DNA of 48,445 nucleotides from positions 1-48,445 of the forward strand of contig JAAEZH010000041.1 in NCBI GenBank assembly GCA_018222965.1. The letters are read 5' to 3'. Below, piece by piece: positions 40,762 to 48,445 of this stretch (the stretch's first letter is position 1; the number at the start of each line of letters is the position of its first letter). A program made the position numbers and the translations under genes. The notes beneath the pieces are model-generated. The model was not told where the DNA came from. It did no database searches and worked only from the letters and a program-made list of their open reading frames with translations. The DNA is from Bacteroidota bacterium (GTDB lineage Bacteria; Bacteroidota; Bacteroidia; Chitinophagales; Saprospiraceae).

Positions 40762-43344
40762 TTATCGTTGAATGACAATTGGAATAAAGTTCTGGCCATT
40801 CTCCGAAAGGATATGAAGATAGTACATCCCCGGTGCCAACCCTTCCAGCGGAATAGTTCTACTTTGGACTCCATTGCCACTATCTATGGAATGCTGATAC
40901 CGGCATTTACCACTGATATCAAATAACTTTATAGCCCGTGCTTTTTCACAATACTCCAATTGAATAAAAGTAGAGGCTGGCACCGGCCATACATTCGGCT
41001 TACAGCCATCGATTTCCGCTACAGCCGTATTGATGATCTCTACAATATAGGTAACAAAGCTCCCACAATGTGGATTCGAGACACTCAGGGTGACTTCATA
41101 AACCCCCGGTCCTGGAAAAACGTATTCCGGATTCGCTTCATTGGAGGGATCCGGGTCATCTCCAAATATCCATTGGTAGGAAGTAATATCTCCGGTAGAG
41201 GTACTTGCAAATACAACCGTATCTCCATTGATTTGATAAATAAAATCTGCCAGAGGAGCTTCAAATACTTCGACTGCAGCTTCAATGGTAAAGGAGGAGC
41301 TGCCTACAGCATTAGTCGCTTCCAGGCTCACGTCGTAAACCCCGGGTTCTGAATAAAGCACAGTCGGATTTTGTTCATTGGAAGATGCTGGATCACCGCC
41401 CGGAAAAGACCATAACCAGGTGTCGGGATCGTTGGCCGAAATATCCGTAAAGCTGACTTCCAGGGGAGCACATCCGCCCGGAAGATCCAGATTGAAACTG
41501 GCTTCCGGAGCATTCCCAACCTGTACGGTATCGTAAAGGATCAGGCTCCCACAGGCATTGGTTAAAATTAATTCAATCGGATAAATCCCAATCGCAGCAT
41601 ATTCGTGGCTGACCACAGGTCCGGTTGCTGTGCTGTCATCGCCAAAATACCATACATAGGAACCGGCGTTCGTCGAACTCGCAACCAGTTCCACAAGATT
41701 GTCTGTTTGCACCAGACTAAAGCTTCCCTCCGGATCGGTCTCCATATTAATCTCCGTATCCGTGGAAAAGACGACGCCAAAGCAGGCGCTGTTAAGCACA
41801 CATCGAAAGACAGCTCCTTCGAGCGACAATTGTGGGTTTAGAATAGTGAGGATGGGGGTGGTTGTGCCTTCGTATTCCGGTCCGTCGGAGAGATTCATAT
41901 AACCACTGCCCATATTTACCTGCCATTGAAAATCTGCATCGTCTCCCAGGTATTCCAGGACGATAAGCCCGGCCTCCCCTTCACAAAGCAGAGTTGTTTT
42001 GGGCAAAGGTTCTGCCATGACAACTTCAATGGTATCGGTACTTTGAGGTAAATCTGTTTGCATCCCAAGCATTCCGGTATTTCCGGATTGAGCCCCGTTT
42101 ACCGGATCTGTGCAGTTTGAATTGGTATTGGTATTTGCTCCCGGCGAACCACCACTAAGATCTGTGGCCGGCAGACTTGCCAGGTTTGAAAGAATTCGTC
42201 CGCCACTGCCTCCTCCTCCGGGTCCATAGCATCTGTCTGTAGGATTCTGAGTACTCCCTCCGGTACCGCCATTCGCGGAAAGCAATAAAGGACCTGAAAA
42301 CTCATTGACCAAAAATACAATTGTACCTCCGGCGCCTCCTCCTCCGGCTCCATCCCCGTTTGCCTGGTTTACCGATTCTCCATTGGCTCGTATTTCATGG
42401 TTATTACCAATTACCGTTCCGGCCTTGAGCAGGATGATTCCACCGCCAGCTCCTCCGGCGGTACCGGCATTGGGGTCATCGCTATGTCCGGCTCCCCCAC
42501 CCCCTCCAAGAAATATGCGGTCACCTGAGGGAATTGCCTTACCGCCCTGCCCGGGGAAATTCCCGCTACACCCAAATGTTGAAGGCGGCGTTTGAAATCC
42601 TCCCCGGCCTCCAGCTGTAAAATGGCCACCTCCTCCGCCACCGGCGTTGTGGTCATTTCCTCCTCCGCCACCGTTGGCCTGGGCACCCCGGCCAAGTTCC
42701 CGGCTACTGAGGTAATTTGCGATGCCCTCTCCTTTCCAGGCACCGCGCCAGTTTCCTTCCTCATAATAATAGTCATCTTCGGCAATGAGCCAAAAACAAT
42801 CACTCTCCGGATTTTGCAACTGCCCACCTCTGAAACCCGTAGCACTAGCCTCTATATCGGCCTGCAACCAGAGCGTATCGCTCACTTCTAATGCCAGGAC
42901 CCCGCCAGTTTGACCATTCCAGTCCTGAGCAATCAGCGTACTTCCCACGCTTGCCGACTGATACTCGGGGAAGGAGACCAGTTGGACACTCGCATCAGTA
43001 TCGTACTCGTTTAGCAGGCTGTTTTCCAGTTTAATGATGTTGCCGTTGATCTGTTTTATGCGAGCTTTCTCGTGCTGTCCGGCTCCATGCAGATTGGTAA
43101 TATTTCCAAAACCGGCACTATTAGTATCGTTTATCGTTGCTCCCTGCATTTGGATGATGAGAACCTGTTGTCCAACCGAAAATCCGGAGGACTGGTTTAC
43201 GTTCAGGCTGGCAGAGCAGGGCACAATGCTCAGAACCCTTGTGTATGTATTTATTTGTCCGCCAATAACGGTCTGGGCGCCGGCGGCAGGTAGTAAAATG
43301 CTGCAAAGGAGCCAGATGAGCAGTCGGGATGACCTGGTTTTCAT
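40762..43344 (-). CDS. Glycine-rich secreted PKD protein with T9SS type A sorting domain
   Basis: 860 residues. Signal peptide ending AAGAQ. Residues about 20-210 form a beta-rich domain. Residues about 220-410 are strongly glycine-rich with GGGGG, GGAGGG and SGG clusters, probably a flexible or extended linker. Three PKD-like modules follow from about 540 to 780: SYVWYFGDDSTAT, TWLWSFPGGDPASSNEQNP and SYQWIFGDDPDPSNEANP. The end (VWPVPASTFIQLEY, then IKLFDISGKCRY, then LAPGMYYLHIL) is a type A T9SS sorting domain. It should be exported and attached or released by the T9SS. The clusters of Gly codons are GC-rich compared with the flanks. Function unknown; adhesin-like is an inference. Confidence 0.9.
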   Translation of the reverse strand: MKTRSSRLLIWLLCSILLPAAGAQTVIGGQINTYTRVLSIVPCSASLNVNQSSGFSVGQQVLIIQMQGATINDTNSAGFGNITNLHGAGQHEKARIKQINGNIIKLENSLLNEYDTDASVQLVSFPEYQSASVGSTLIAQDWNGQTGGVLALEVSDTLWLQADIEASATGFRGGQLQNPESDCFWLIAEDDYYYEEGNWRGAWKGEGIANYLSSRELGRGAQANGGGGGNDHNAGGGGGGHFTAGGRGGFQTPPSTFGCSGNFPGQGGKAIPSGDRIFLGGGGGAGHSDDPNAGTAGGAGGGIILLKAGTVIGNNHEIRANGESVNQANGDGAGGGGAGGTIVFLVNEFSGPLLLSANGGTGGSTQNPTDRCYGPGGGGSGGRILSNLASLPATDLSGGSPGANTNTNSNCTDPVNGAQSGNTGMLGMQTDLPQSTDTIEVVMAEPLPKTTLLCEGEAGLIVLEYLGDDADFQWQVNMGSGYMNLSDGPEYEGTTTPILTILNPQLSLEGAVFRCVLNSACFGVVFSTDTEINMETDPEGSFSLVQTDNLVELVASSTNAGSYVWYFGDDSTATGPVVSHEYAAIGIYPIELILTNACGSLILYDTVQVGNAPEASFNLDLPGGCAPLEVSFTDISANDPDTWLWSFPGGDPASSNEQNPTVLYSEPGVYDVSLEATNAVGSSSFTIEAAVEVFEAPLADFIYQINGDTVVFASTSTGDITSYQWIFGDDPDPSNEANPEYVFPGPGVYEVTLSVSNPHCGSFVTYIVEIINTAVAEIDGCKPNVWPVPASTFIQLEYCEKARAIKLFDISGKCRYQHSIDSGNGVQSRTIPLEGLAPGMYYLHILSENGQNFIPIVIQR

Positions 43345-43464
43345 GGAGTATTTTTTTGTGGGATGAAAGAAGCAGGATAAATATAGCGTTCTAATTTTTA
43401 ATGTTGAATACCGCCTTATTAATTGTACCAGGATGAACGGTAGAAACAGAATCTCCCCTACCTA

Positions 43465-43494
43465 TTGCCAGAAATAAAAAAACTTGTATCTTTG
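43465..43494 (+). promoter_or_regulatory. Promoter of rpsP
   Basis: TTG at 43465-43467, 19 bases, then TATCTTTG at 43487-43494: an excellent match to the Bacteroidota housekeeping consensus. Transcription should begin near 43500, giving a leader of about 65 bases before the rpsP start. Confidence 0.8.
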
Positions 43495-43564
43495 CGGCTC
43501 GGTAAAAACCCATAGTCTCTTAAAGGGAGTAAGTGGGTATTTAATAACAAAACAAATTTTACCA

Positions 43565-44074
43565 ATGCCTGCAAAAATTCGTTTACAGCGCAGAGGCCGT
43601 AAGAAGCAGCCATTTTATCACATTGTTGTAGCCGATGCTCGTGCTCCACGTGATGGCCGTTTCATTGAAAAAATCGGTACTTACAATCCGATGACCAAGC
43701 CCGCTACCATTGATTTGGACCGGGAAAAAGCATTCGACTGGCTCATGAAAGGAGCTCAGCCTACACACACTGCTCGTGCCATTCTCCGATTTAAAGGAGT
43801 GATGTATAAGAAGCACCTGCAACGCGGTGTAAGCAAAGGAGCCCTGACTCAGGAGCAAGCAGATTCCATGTTTGAAAACTGGGTAGCGGAGAAAGAAGCT
43901 AAAATTGCATCCCGTGTAGAGGCTGAAGCTAAAAGCCATGCCGATCACCTCGCCTATATCTCAGGCCAACCTCCTAAAGTGGAAGAACCAGCCCCAGCTG
44001 TTGAAGAAACTACTGAAGAGGCAACGGCTGAAGCAAGCGATGCAGCGGAAGCTGCTTCCGGCGAAGAGGAATAA
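43565..44074 (+). CDS. rpsP: 30S ribosomal protein S16
   Basis: 169 residues from [42 protein letters not shown] (ATG 43565). The frame is open from 43484, which lies upstream of the predicted transcription start. The first 80 residues are the canonical S16 domain ([14 protein letters not shown]). They are followed by an extension of about 85 residues ending in a strongly acidic tail rich in Glu and Ala ([20 protein letters not shown]). Acidic S16 extensions are common in Bacteroidota. It stands alone, with no rimM or trmD downstream as seen in many bacteria. It has its own promoter and terminator. Confidence 0.97.
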   Translation: MPAKIRLQRRGRKKQPFYHIVVADARAPRDGRFIEKIGTYNPMTKPATIDLDREKAFDWLMKGAQPTHTARAILRFKGVMYKKHLQRGVSKGALTQEQADSMFENWVAEKEAKIASRVEAEAKSHADHLAYISGQPPKVEEPAPAVEETTEEATAEASDAAEAASGEEE

Positions 44075-44096
44075 ATACTGCCTTCCGGCAGCACTC

Positions 44097-44134
44097 AAAA
44101 ACGCAGTTTGGCAAAAGCCGGGCTGCGTTTTTTT
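44097..44134 (+). terminator. rpsP terminator
   Basis: 10-bp stem (AAAAACGCAG at 44097-44106, CTGCGTTTTT at 44123-44132) with a 16-base loop and a run of seven T. It lies 22 bases after the rpsP stop. Confidence 0.88.
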
Positions 44135-44188
44135 ATTGGATGCATCATCAAAAATCGTATTCCGCTTCCGATTCAGCCCAAAGGAATG

Positions 44189-44196
44189 TATATTTG
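44189..44196 (+). promoter_or_regulatory. Probable -7 element for the 464-residue protein
   Basis: TATATTTG matches TAnnTTTG. TTC, not TTG, is found near the -33 position. It predicts a leader of about 107 bases before ATG 44309 that contains the hairpin at 44230-44266. Confidence 0.45.
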
Positions 44197-44229
44197 CACG
44201 CAGCAGCCGGCACGGGTCGGCTACCCTTA

Positions 44230-44266
44230 GGAACCTGATAGAGCTCAATTGGCTTTATCAGGTTCC
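44230..44266 (+). promoter_or_regulatory. Leader hairpin upstream of the 464-residue protein
   Basis: GGAACCTGATA (44230-44240) pairs perfectly with TATCAGGTTCC (44256-44266), with a 15-base loop. A second short hairpin (AGCCG/CGGCT, 44278-44290) follows before the ATG at 44309. There is no U tract, so it is not a terminator. It could influence translation or be a protein-binding site (inference). Confidence 0.55.
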
Positions 44267-44308
44267 ACTTTTAAACAGCCGATTCGGCTATACCAAAACC
44301 AAATCTTT

Positions 44309-45703
44309 ATGCAACCTTTAGATAAAGAATACAGTGATGAGCTAAAGAAAGTCGCTGATGCCATTCAGGCTTCGGATGAGCTTGCCAAATACCTCGAAGA
44401 GGAGGAGGAAGCCGACTATCTTGCCTTGCGGGAAAAATATGAACCCCTGATTAATAAGGTGCACCACGAAGTAGCCGCTAAAAACCCGCTTCAGTTGGTC
44501 GCCATGGAAGAAAGCATTTTTGATGCTTCCTTCGAAGGCCTCTACCTGCCACGTGTACTGGGCTACTCTGTTCTTAGAGGAGAAATCCACGAAAACTATA
44601 AATATGTGCGTCCGCAAAACCATTTCCGGAATGCGTTGATGGCTATTTGTAATTCAGCCAACTTCGACATTCTCAAAAAGCGGATCGGGCAAACGATTCA
44701 GGTAGGTTTTGCGTTGAGTTCTGACATCTGGATCACCAATCTGATTAATTCTTTCGACAACAAAAAAATCCGCTACTTCCTGCAGTCGCAAAAGCTGGAT
44801 AAATACCGGGTTTTAGCCGATCGTAAAACAGGCTACATTCGATACCAGCGTCAGTTTGATGCCGAGAACTATATTACAGCCGAGTTTCCGGAGGATCTGG
44901 CCGGACTCCATTCGCATTTCAGCCGACTGAAAACTTTCCTGCTTTACCGTACGCAATTGGAAGGAGTAGACAATTCTTCCATTCTCCCACACATGAAGGA
45001 TTTTGTGAAGAACAAAAAACTTTGGGATACACGGGAACACATGGAAATCATGGGAGTCTTTTGCGGATATTGGCCCATGGAAGACTGGATGAAAAAAGAG
45101 GGAAAGAATGCCATGTCCAGCTGTCGCAAAAACCTGGAGGAGTTTGACGAGCACTGGTTTAAATTCTTATTGGAACGCTTTAGCACCGATCAGCCACCAA
45201 GTCCCGCTACCGATCAGCAGTGGTCGGCCATTTTCGACCGGAAAGTCTCGGACGAAAGTGCAGCCTATTTTGACCTGGTTACATTCGTACATGAAAAAGG
45301 CATTGAAGATGAGGAGACTCAGGAGACAGTGCGCAGCTTCCACAACCAGCGTCAGGGATTATCTTTGGTGAATGAATGTGTACGTAAATCCATTCACCAG
45401 TACTTTGCACGCGATGTAAAAGAACTGGTACCACAACAGTACACCCGCTTCTTTGAAGTTACTCGATTGTATCCGGTATACATGGATATTTTTGCCAATC
45501 AGCAATTTAATCAGGATCTCAAAGATCTTTCCATGGGGTACATTCGCAAATGCCTGAAGGTATTTACAGATAAACGTGGAAAAGATTATCAGGATATTAA
45601 GAAGTTTGTTTCTACTACATTCCAGGATCTTGGTTTCCTGACAGAGAAGCAGACGGTGGAGTTGTTTAAAACACGTCGTAAGCGGAAAAAACCAACGGCC
45701 TGA
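44309..45703 (+). CDS. Large helical protein of unknown function
   Basis: 464 residues from ATG 44309 (MQPLDKEYSDELKKVADAIQ). The frame opens at 44249, but the leader hairpin lies within that extension. No signal peptide or membrane segment, so it is probably cytoplasmic. It is helical throughout, with an acidic stretch (KYLEEEEEADYLALREKYE) near residue 30. Other segments are EGLYLPRVLGYSVLRGEIHENYKYVRPQNHFRNAL, then IGVFCGYW-type hydrophobic helices, and a basic C-terminus (KTRRKRKKPTA). I recognise no domain. It has its own promoter-like box, a structured leader and a strong terminator, so it looks like a regulated single-gene transcript. I have no basis to name a function; a helical-repeat scaffold is one possibility. 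Confidence 0.85.
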   Translation: MQPLDKEYSDELKKVADAIQASDELAKYLEEEEEADYLALREKYEPLINKVHHEVAAKNPLQLVAMEESIFDASFEGLYLPRVLGYSVLRGEIHENYKYVRPQNHFRNALMAICNSANFDILKKRIGQTIQVGFALSSDIWITNLINSFDNKKIRYFLQSQKLDKYRVLADRKTGYIRYQRQFDAENYITAEFPEDLAGLHSHFSRLKTFLLYRTQLEGVDNSSILPHMKDFVKNKKLWDTREHMEIMGVFCGYWPMEDWMKKEGKNAMSSCRKNLEEFDEHWFKFLLERFSTDQPPSPATDQQWSAIFDRKVSDESAAYFDLVTFVHEKGIEDEETQETVRSFHNQRQGLSLVNECVRKSIHQYFARDVKELVPQQYTRFFEVTRLYPVYMDIFANQQFNQDLKDLSMGYIRKCLKVFTDKRGKDYQDIKKFVSTTFQDLGFLTEKQTVELFKTRRKRKKPTA

Positions 45704-45746
45704 TAAGAGTTTAGAGGGGCAGGGTTTTTGCTCAATGCAAGCCCGC

Positions 45747-45787
45747 CTGCCAGCCTTGCCAATATGTAAGGCTGGCAGTTTTTTTTT
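45747..45787 (+). terminator. Strong terminator after the 464-residue protein gene
   Basis: 11-bp perfect stem (CTGCCAGCCTT at 45747-45757, AAGGCTGGCAG at 45768-45778), a 10-base loop and nine T. It lies about 43 bases after the stop codon. Confidence 0.93.
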
Positions 45788-45843
45788 GCCTTATTTGGCA
45801 CAAGAACGTGTCATCCCGGCAATCAAGAAACCAGGCCCGTCGA

Positions 45844-47421
45844 TTATTTCCCCACCACCACCTCCTCAACCACCTGCTGCCCGTCTGGACCCACCGCTTC
45901 CAGAAAATAAATCCCTGAAGCTAAAGGCTGAACATCCACAATAAAAGTCATTTCAGGAAGTCGGGTTTGAAAATTGGAATGCGTTTGACCCATTGCATCT
46001 ATCAATCGAAATTGCCAGAGGTCGTTGCCCCTTTGCTCCCGATGGAAGAACACATTCAGGTGATCGCTGACCGGATTGGGATAAACGGTCAGTTGAGCTT
46101 CCAATTGTATCGCTTCCTTGGTAGAAACCGTTTGGCAACCAGGCACCAGACAACCAAACTCATCTACTTTGATGATCCAACCCTGCTGGATGGGGGGTGG
46201 GAAATCGGGATCCAAAGCATTATAGGGCCGGGCTTCTCCTACCATGACGTAGCCGCCGTCGGGGGTTTGTTCCATGTCGTAGATAGCATGTCGATGTCCA
46301 GTTGAAGTAACAAATTGAAACCTCCGTAACCACAAGCTGTCTCCTTGTAAGGACACTTTTGCTAATACTCCTCCTATTCCATCCGGAACAAATACATCAG
46401 TTCCTGCAACCACATAGCCACTGGCATCTTCGGATTTTATCACTTTAGAAAAGGTACTACTTTGATGCCAGATCCCACTTGATAATGAGGTTTCCCATAA
46501 TACATTGTCCAGTGAGGAATCAAACTTTAGCAAGACCAACTTCCATTTTAATAAACCGGAAACCGGATTCACCGGTTCTTCCATCCCCACCCGGGTAGCC
46601 ACCACCACCGATCCATCCTCTTCCACAAACATGGCATCAGCCGGGCCCATCAAAAAATCATTTTCGTTGCTTGGGTATAATCGCCAATCCAGCAACTGCC
46701 CTGCCGTGTCGCGCACCTGAATGTACAACTGGCTGGTGTAGTTCTGGTTGGTGAGGTTTTGGTTGCTGCGCCAGGCGCCGATGTAAATCTTTTCATTCCG
46801 TCCAAATGCAGACAATTGAATTTCATCCCGCATAGGGGTTTCTAAAAGAATGGAGTTTTCAGTTTCAAATTGCTCATTCAAAACTATAATATAGCCGTCA
46901 TTTGATTTAGGAGACGTAAATGGGTTAAAGACATTCATTACACCAAAATAGCCTGATGCGGTTGGAATCAACCCACCTGAAAACCGAATAAATTGCTCAG
47001 CCGGATAGTACGGATGGTAAATCCGTTTTGTGGAAACCGTGTCTCCCTGTTGATTAAAAACCAAAATTTGCCCGTACTGAGCTGTTGTATCTACCCCGTA
47101 TCCAGTTACAATCCAATGGTTGTTTTCATTAAGAAATAAATCAGTTCCCCAGTTTTCAAAATGCTGGTTTTCGCTTACCAACGTTTCACCGGAAATCACT
47201 GATCCATCCTCGGTAAAGATTGTCAATATGGCTCCTGTCCGATAGGGAGTAACAGAGTCTACTACTAAGCCGGAAATAAGATAATTTTCACTGTCGGGAA
47301 GTAATTCAATACTCCTGAATATGGCCAAAGGGTAACCAAATACATAACGCTCATTAAAGGTTATTTGGGAATATGTCTCTAACCAAAAAATAGAAAACAA
47401 TATTAAGAGGACTAATTTCAT
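45844..47421 (-). CDS. Secreted propeller-like protein with T9SS type A sorting domain
   Basis: 525 residues from MKLVLLILFSIFWLE (ATG 47421). The frame opens at 47574, but the signal peptide fixes the start here. The mature part has repeated strands with WIVTGYGVD, GYVVAGTDVF and GGYVMVGEARPY-like motifs, as in beta-propeller proteins. The end has VYPNPVSDHLNVFF, then FRLIDAMGQ, then LASGIYFLEAVGPDGQQ, a clear type A T9SS sorting domain. It starts 23 bases after the frameshifted cargo gene upstream, so the two are probably one transcript. Function unknown. Confidence 0.88.
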   Translation of the reverse strand: MKLVLLILFSIFWLETYSQITFNERYVFGYPLAIFRSIELLPDSENYLISGLVVDSVTPYRTGAILTIFTEDGSVISGETLVSENQHFENWGTDLFLNENNHWIVTGYGVDTTAQYGQILVFNQQGDTVSTKRIYHPYYPAEQFIRFSGGLIPTASGYFGVMNVFNPFTSPKSNDGYIIVLNEQFETENSILLETPMRDEIQLSAFGRNEKIYIGAWRSNQNLTNQNYTSQLYIQVRDTAGQLLDWRLYPSNENDFLMGPADAMFVEEDGSVVVATRVGMEEPVNPVSGLLKWKLVLLKFDSSLDNVLWETSLSSGIWHQSSTFSKVIKSEDASGYVVAGTDVFVPDGIGGVLAKVSLQGDSLWLRRFQFVTSTGHRHAIYDMEQTPDGGYVMVGEARPYNALDPDFPPPIQQGWIIKVDEFGCLVPGCQTVSTKEAIQLEAQLTVYPNPVSDHLNVFFHREQRGNDLWQFRLIDAMGQTHSNFQTRLPEMTFIVDVQPLASGIYFLEAVGPDGQQVVEEVVVGK

Positions 47422-47444
47422 AAAGCCTGTATTTATCCAAACTG

Positions 47445-48058
47445 TTATTTGGCAATAATAAATCTGGTGGTTTGCGATTTGCCGTCGGCCTGGCGCAAAT
47501 GAACCAGATAGAGGCCGTTTAGTAAGTGGCTGGTATCGTATGCAGTGGAAGTCATAGTAGAAGTTACCTGCCATTCCTTTATCAACCTTCCCTGCATATT
47601 AACAATCGAAAGAGTCGCTTTACCCGCTTCATCCGACAAGTTGAAACGAATCTCCATCTCATCCTGCACCGGATTTGGAATAACAAATAAGCTGCCACCC
47701 CCTGATGCCTCCTCTCCTATCGCCTTCGACGATTCCTCTTCAGCTGGTTTGTTCGGAATGGCCATGAAAGGACTACCACCACCTCCCGGCAATTCAATGG
47801 GCGGCCAATAAATCATGCCTGAGTAGGCATTTAGCAATCCTTGCGTCAGCACGCCGGCCCGGTCTGTATTTGATGCCAGGGATTCCAGATCTGCCTGGTG
47901 ACTGGGATTTTGTTCAAAAAAAGCCAGTCCTCCTTCTTTAATTTCGAAGAAGTCGGCATTCAAATCCATCAGGGCCGTAGTCCAGTCGATGGAATCCGGA
48001 ATGGGTACATTGACCTGAGCAGAAAAAGGCATACGATAAATACACGAAATGTTTTCAT
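47445..48058 (-). pseudogene. T9SS cargo gene with a frameshift in the signal peptide
   Basis: ATG 48058 encodes MKTFRVFIVCLFLL, a signal-peptide-like start, but continues out of frame. The main frame, which lacks a signal peptide, reads from the same region: FSAQVNVPIPDSIDWTTAL, then about 190 residues ending in a type A sorting domain (FVIPNPVQDEMEIRF, IVNMQGRLIKEW, LLNGLYLVHLRQADGKS). The two frames join if the T run at 48023-48027 (five T on the coding strand) had six, giving CLFSAQVNV. A signal of 15 residues would be short, so the lesion could be larger. The result is either a damaged cargo gene or an assembly error. The mature part has a Gly- and Pro-rich linker (ELPGGGGSPF) before the sorting domain and no recognised domain. 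Confidence 0.75.
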
Positions 48059-48368
48059 TGGTTTTCAATTTTTAGAGACAGAATATATTAAGAAACCTTC
48101 AATATCCAAGAAATCGAAATATCCCGATGGGATTAACATAGAAGTTACGCAAGCCAATCAGTAAAATTAACGATACAAGCCTTAGTTGCGCTTAAAACCA
48201 GGAGGGCTTTCAATCGACTTATCTAGTGGTGGCTCAATCCATTTTCAAAAACAGATGACATAGAGGTTGCCATTGCAAATTCTGGTACAGCCAACAGAAA
48301 GTCCGTATATTTCGATAGGCTACATTCCATTTCGGAATATACGAATTTGGCTTCCCTGGTAAGGTCAG
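48059..48368. other. Intergenic stretch without a recognised gene
   Basis: About 310 bases upstream of the cargo gene. It is AT-rich, with no good coding frame on either strand and no consensus promoter. An 8-bp inverted repeat (CGTATATT/AATATACG, near 48303-48343) is present. A promoter for the cargo operon should be here but I cannot place it. Confidence 0.5.
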
Positions 48369-48445
48369 TTATTCCCTGTCTACAAATACCACCTGATCCT
48401 CTTCGAGCAGCGGCATGTATTTAAAGCGTAGAAACAGCTGCACCG
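48369..48445 (-). CDS. C-terminal end of a gene running off the window
   Basis: A minus-strand frame enters from the window edge and ends in TAA at 48371-48369, encoding VQLFLRFKYMPLLEEDQVVF and then VDRE. The 25 residues look like coding sequence (mixed hydrophobic and charged residues, no rare stops). Too short to name a family. The true start lies beyond 48445. Confidence 0.4.
   Translation of the reverse strand, partial: VQLFLRFKYMPLLEEDQVVFVDRE

Noticed and set aside
43565-44074. Acidic C-terminal tail of S16 as a fusion or frameshift
   Set aside because: Acidic S16 extensions are normal in Bacteroidota, and the frame is continuous.
1-48445. tRNA or rRNA genes
   Set aside because: No clover-leaf motif (GTTCRA with matching acceptor arms) or conserved rRNA stretch was seen on reading the intergenic gaps; a covariance search would be needed to exclude small RNAs.

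Overview
The window reads as chromosomal DNA of a gliding-type Bacteroidota, most likely from the Saprospiria (Lewinella, Phaeodactylibacter or Haliscomenobacter-like). The evidence is a complete core set of type IX secretion (T9SS) and gliding genes (a porP/sprF-like gene, then gldK, gldL, gldM and gldN), several secreted PKD-domain proteins with T9SS C-terminal sorting domains, Bacteroidota promoters of the form TTTG-N19-TAnnTTTG (best at 43465-43494 and 29790-29820), and Bacteroidota-style versions of rpsP, recQ and rnpA. The taxon is an inference from family resemblance; no 16S gene is present.

Layout. 1-6.2 kb: a minus-strand DUF2911/TPR protein, a very large PKD adhesin-like protein with a gliding-associated C-terminal domain, and a beta-helix lipoprotein. 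6.3-9.9 kb: a plus-strand cluster of three glycosyltransferases (soluble GT2, membrane GT2, GT-C). 9.9-16.0 kb: a region of small accessory minus-strand genes (orphan membrane proteins, a DHFR-like reductase, a SnoaL-like protein, an ECF sigma factor with a membrane partner, an ABC exporter) with three apparently frameshifted genes. 16.1-18.0 kb: an SF1 helicase. 18.1-26.1 kb: the T9SS core on the minus strand with a YyaL-like thioredoxin-domain protein upstream. 26.2-34.4 kb: an LRR protein with a possible BRCT-like module, a membrane GT2, a small membrane protein, an NHL-type propeller protein and an ABC exporter. 34.4-40.8 kb: housekeeping genes (radC, rnpA, aroQ, recQ, kdsD) with two small exported proteins. 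40.8-48.4 kb: a glycine-rich PKD protein, rpsP, an unrecognised 464-residue protein, and two T9SS cargo proteins.

How it fits together. GldL/GldM form the proton-driven inner-membrane motor, GldK/GldN the periplasmic ring, and PorP/SprF-like proteins help attach or export particular cargo. At least four proteins encoded here (1271-4429, 40762-43344, 45844-47421 and the frameshifted 47445-48058) carry C-terminal domains of the type this machine recognises, so machine and cargo sit in one window.

The most notable observations are: (1) four genes broken by what look like single-base changes, three of them in homopolymers of five or more and one in an expected AAA; this means either assembly error or phase variation; (2) a family of 16-bp intergenic repeats at three places in tandem or palindromic arrangement, plus other short-period intergenic repeats; (3) an LRR protein with a possible BRCT-like module; (4) the unrecognised 464-residue protein behind a structured leader; (5) a strong terminator separating gldK from gldLMN. 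I did not find a clearly new defence or biosynthetic system.
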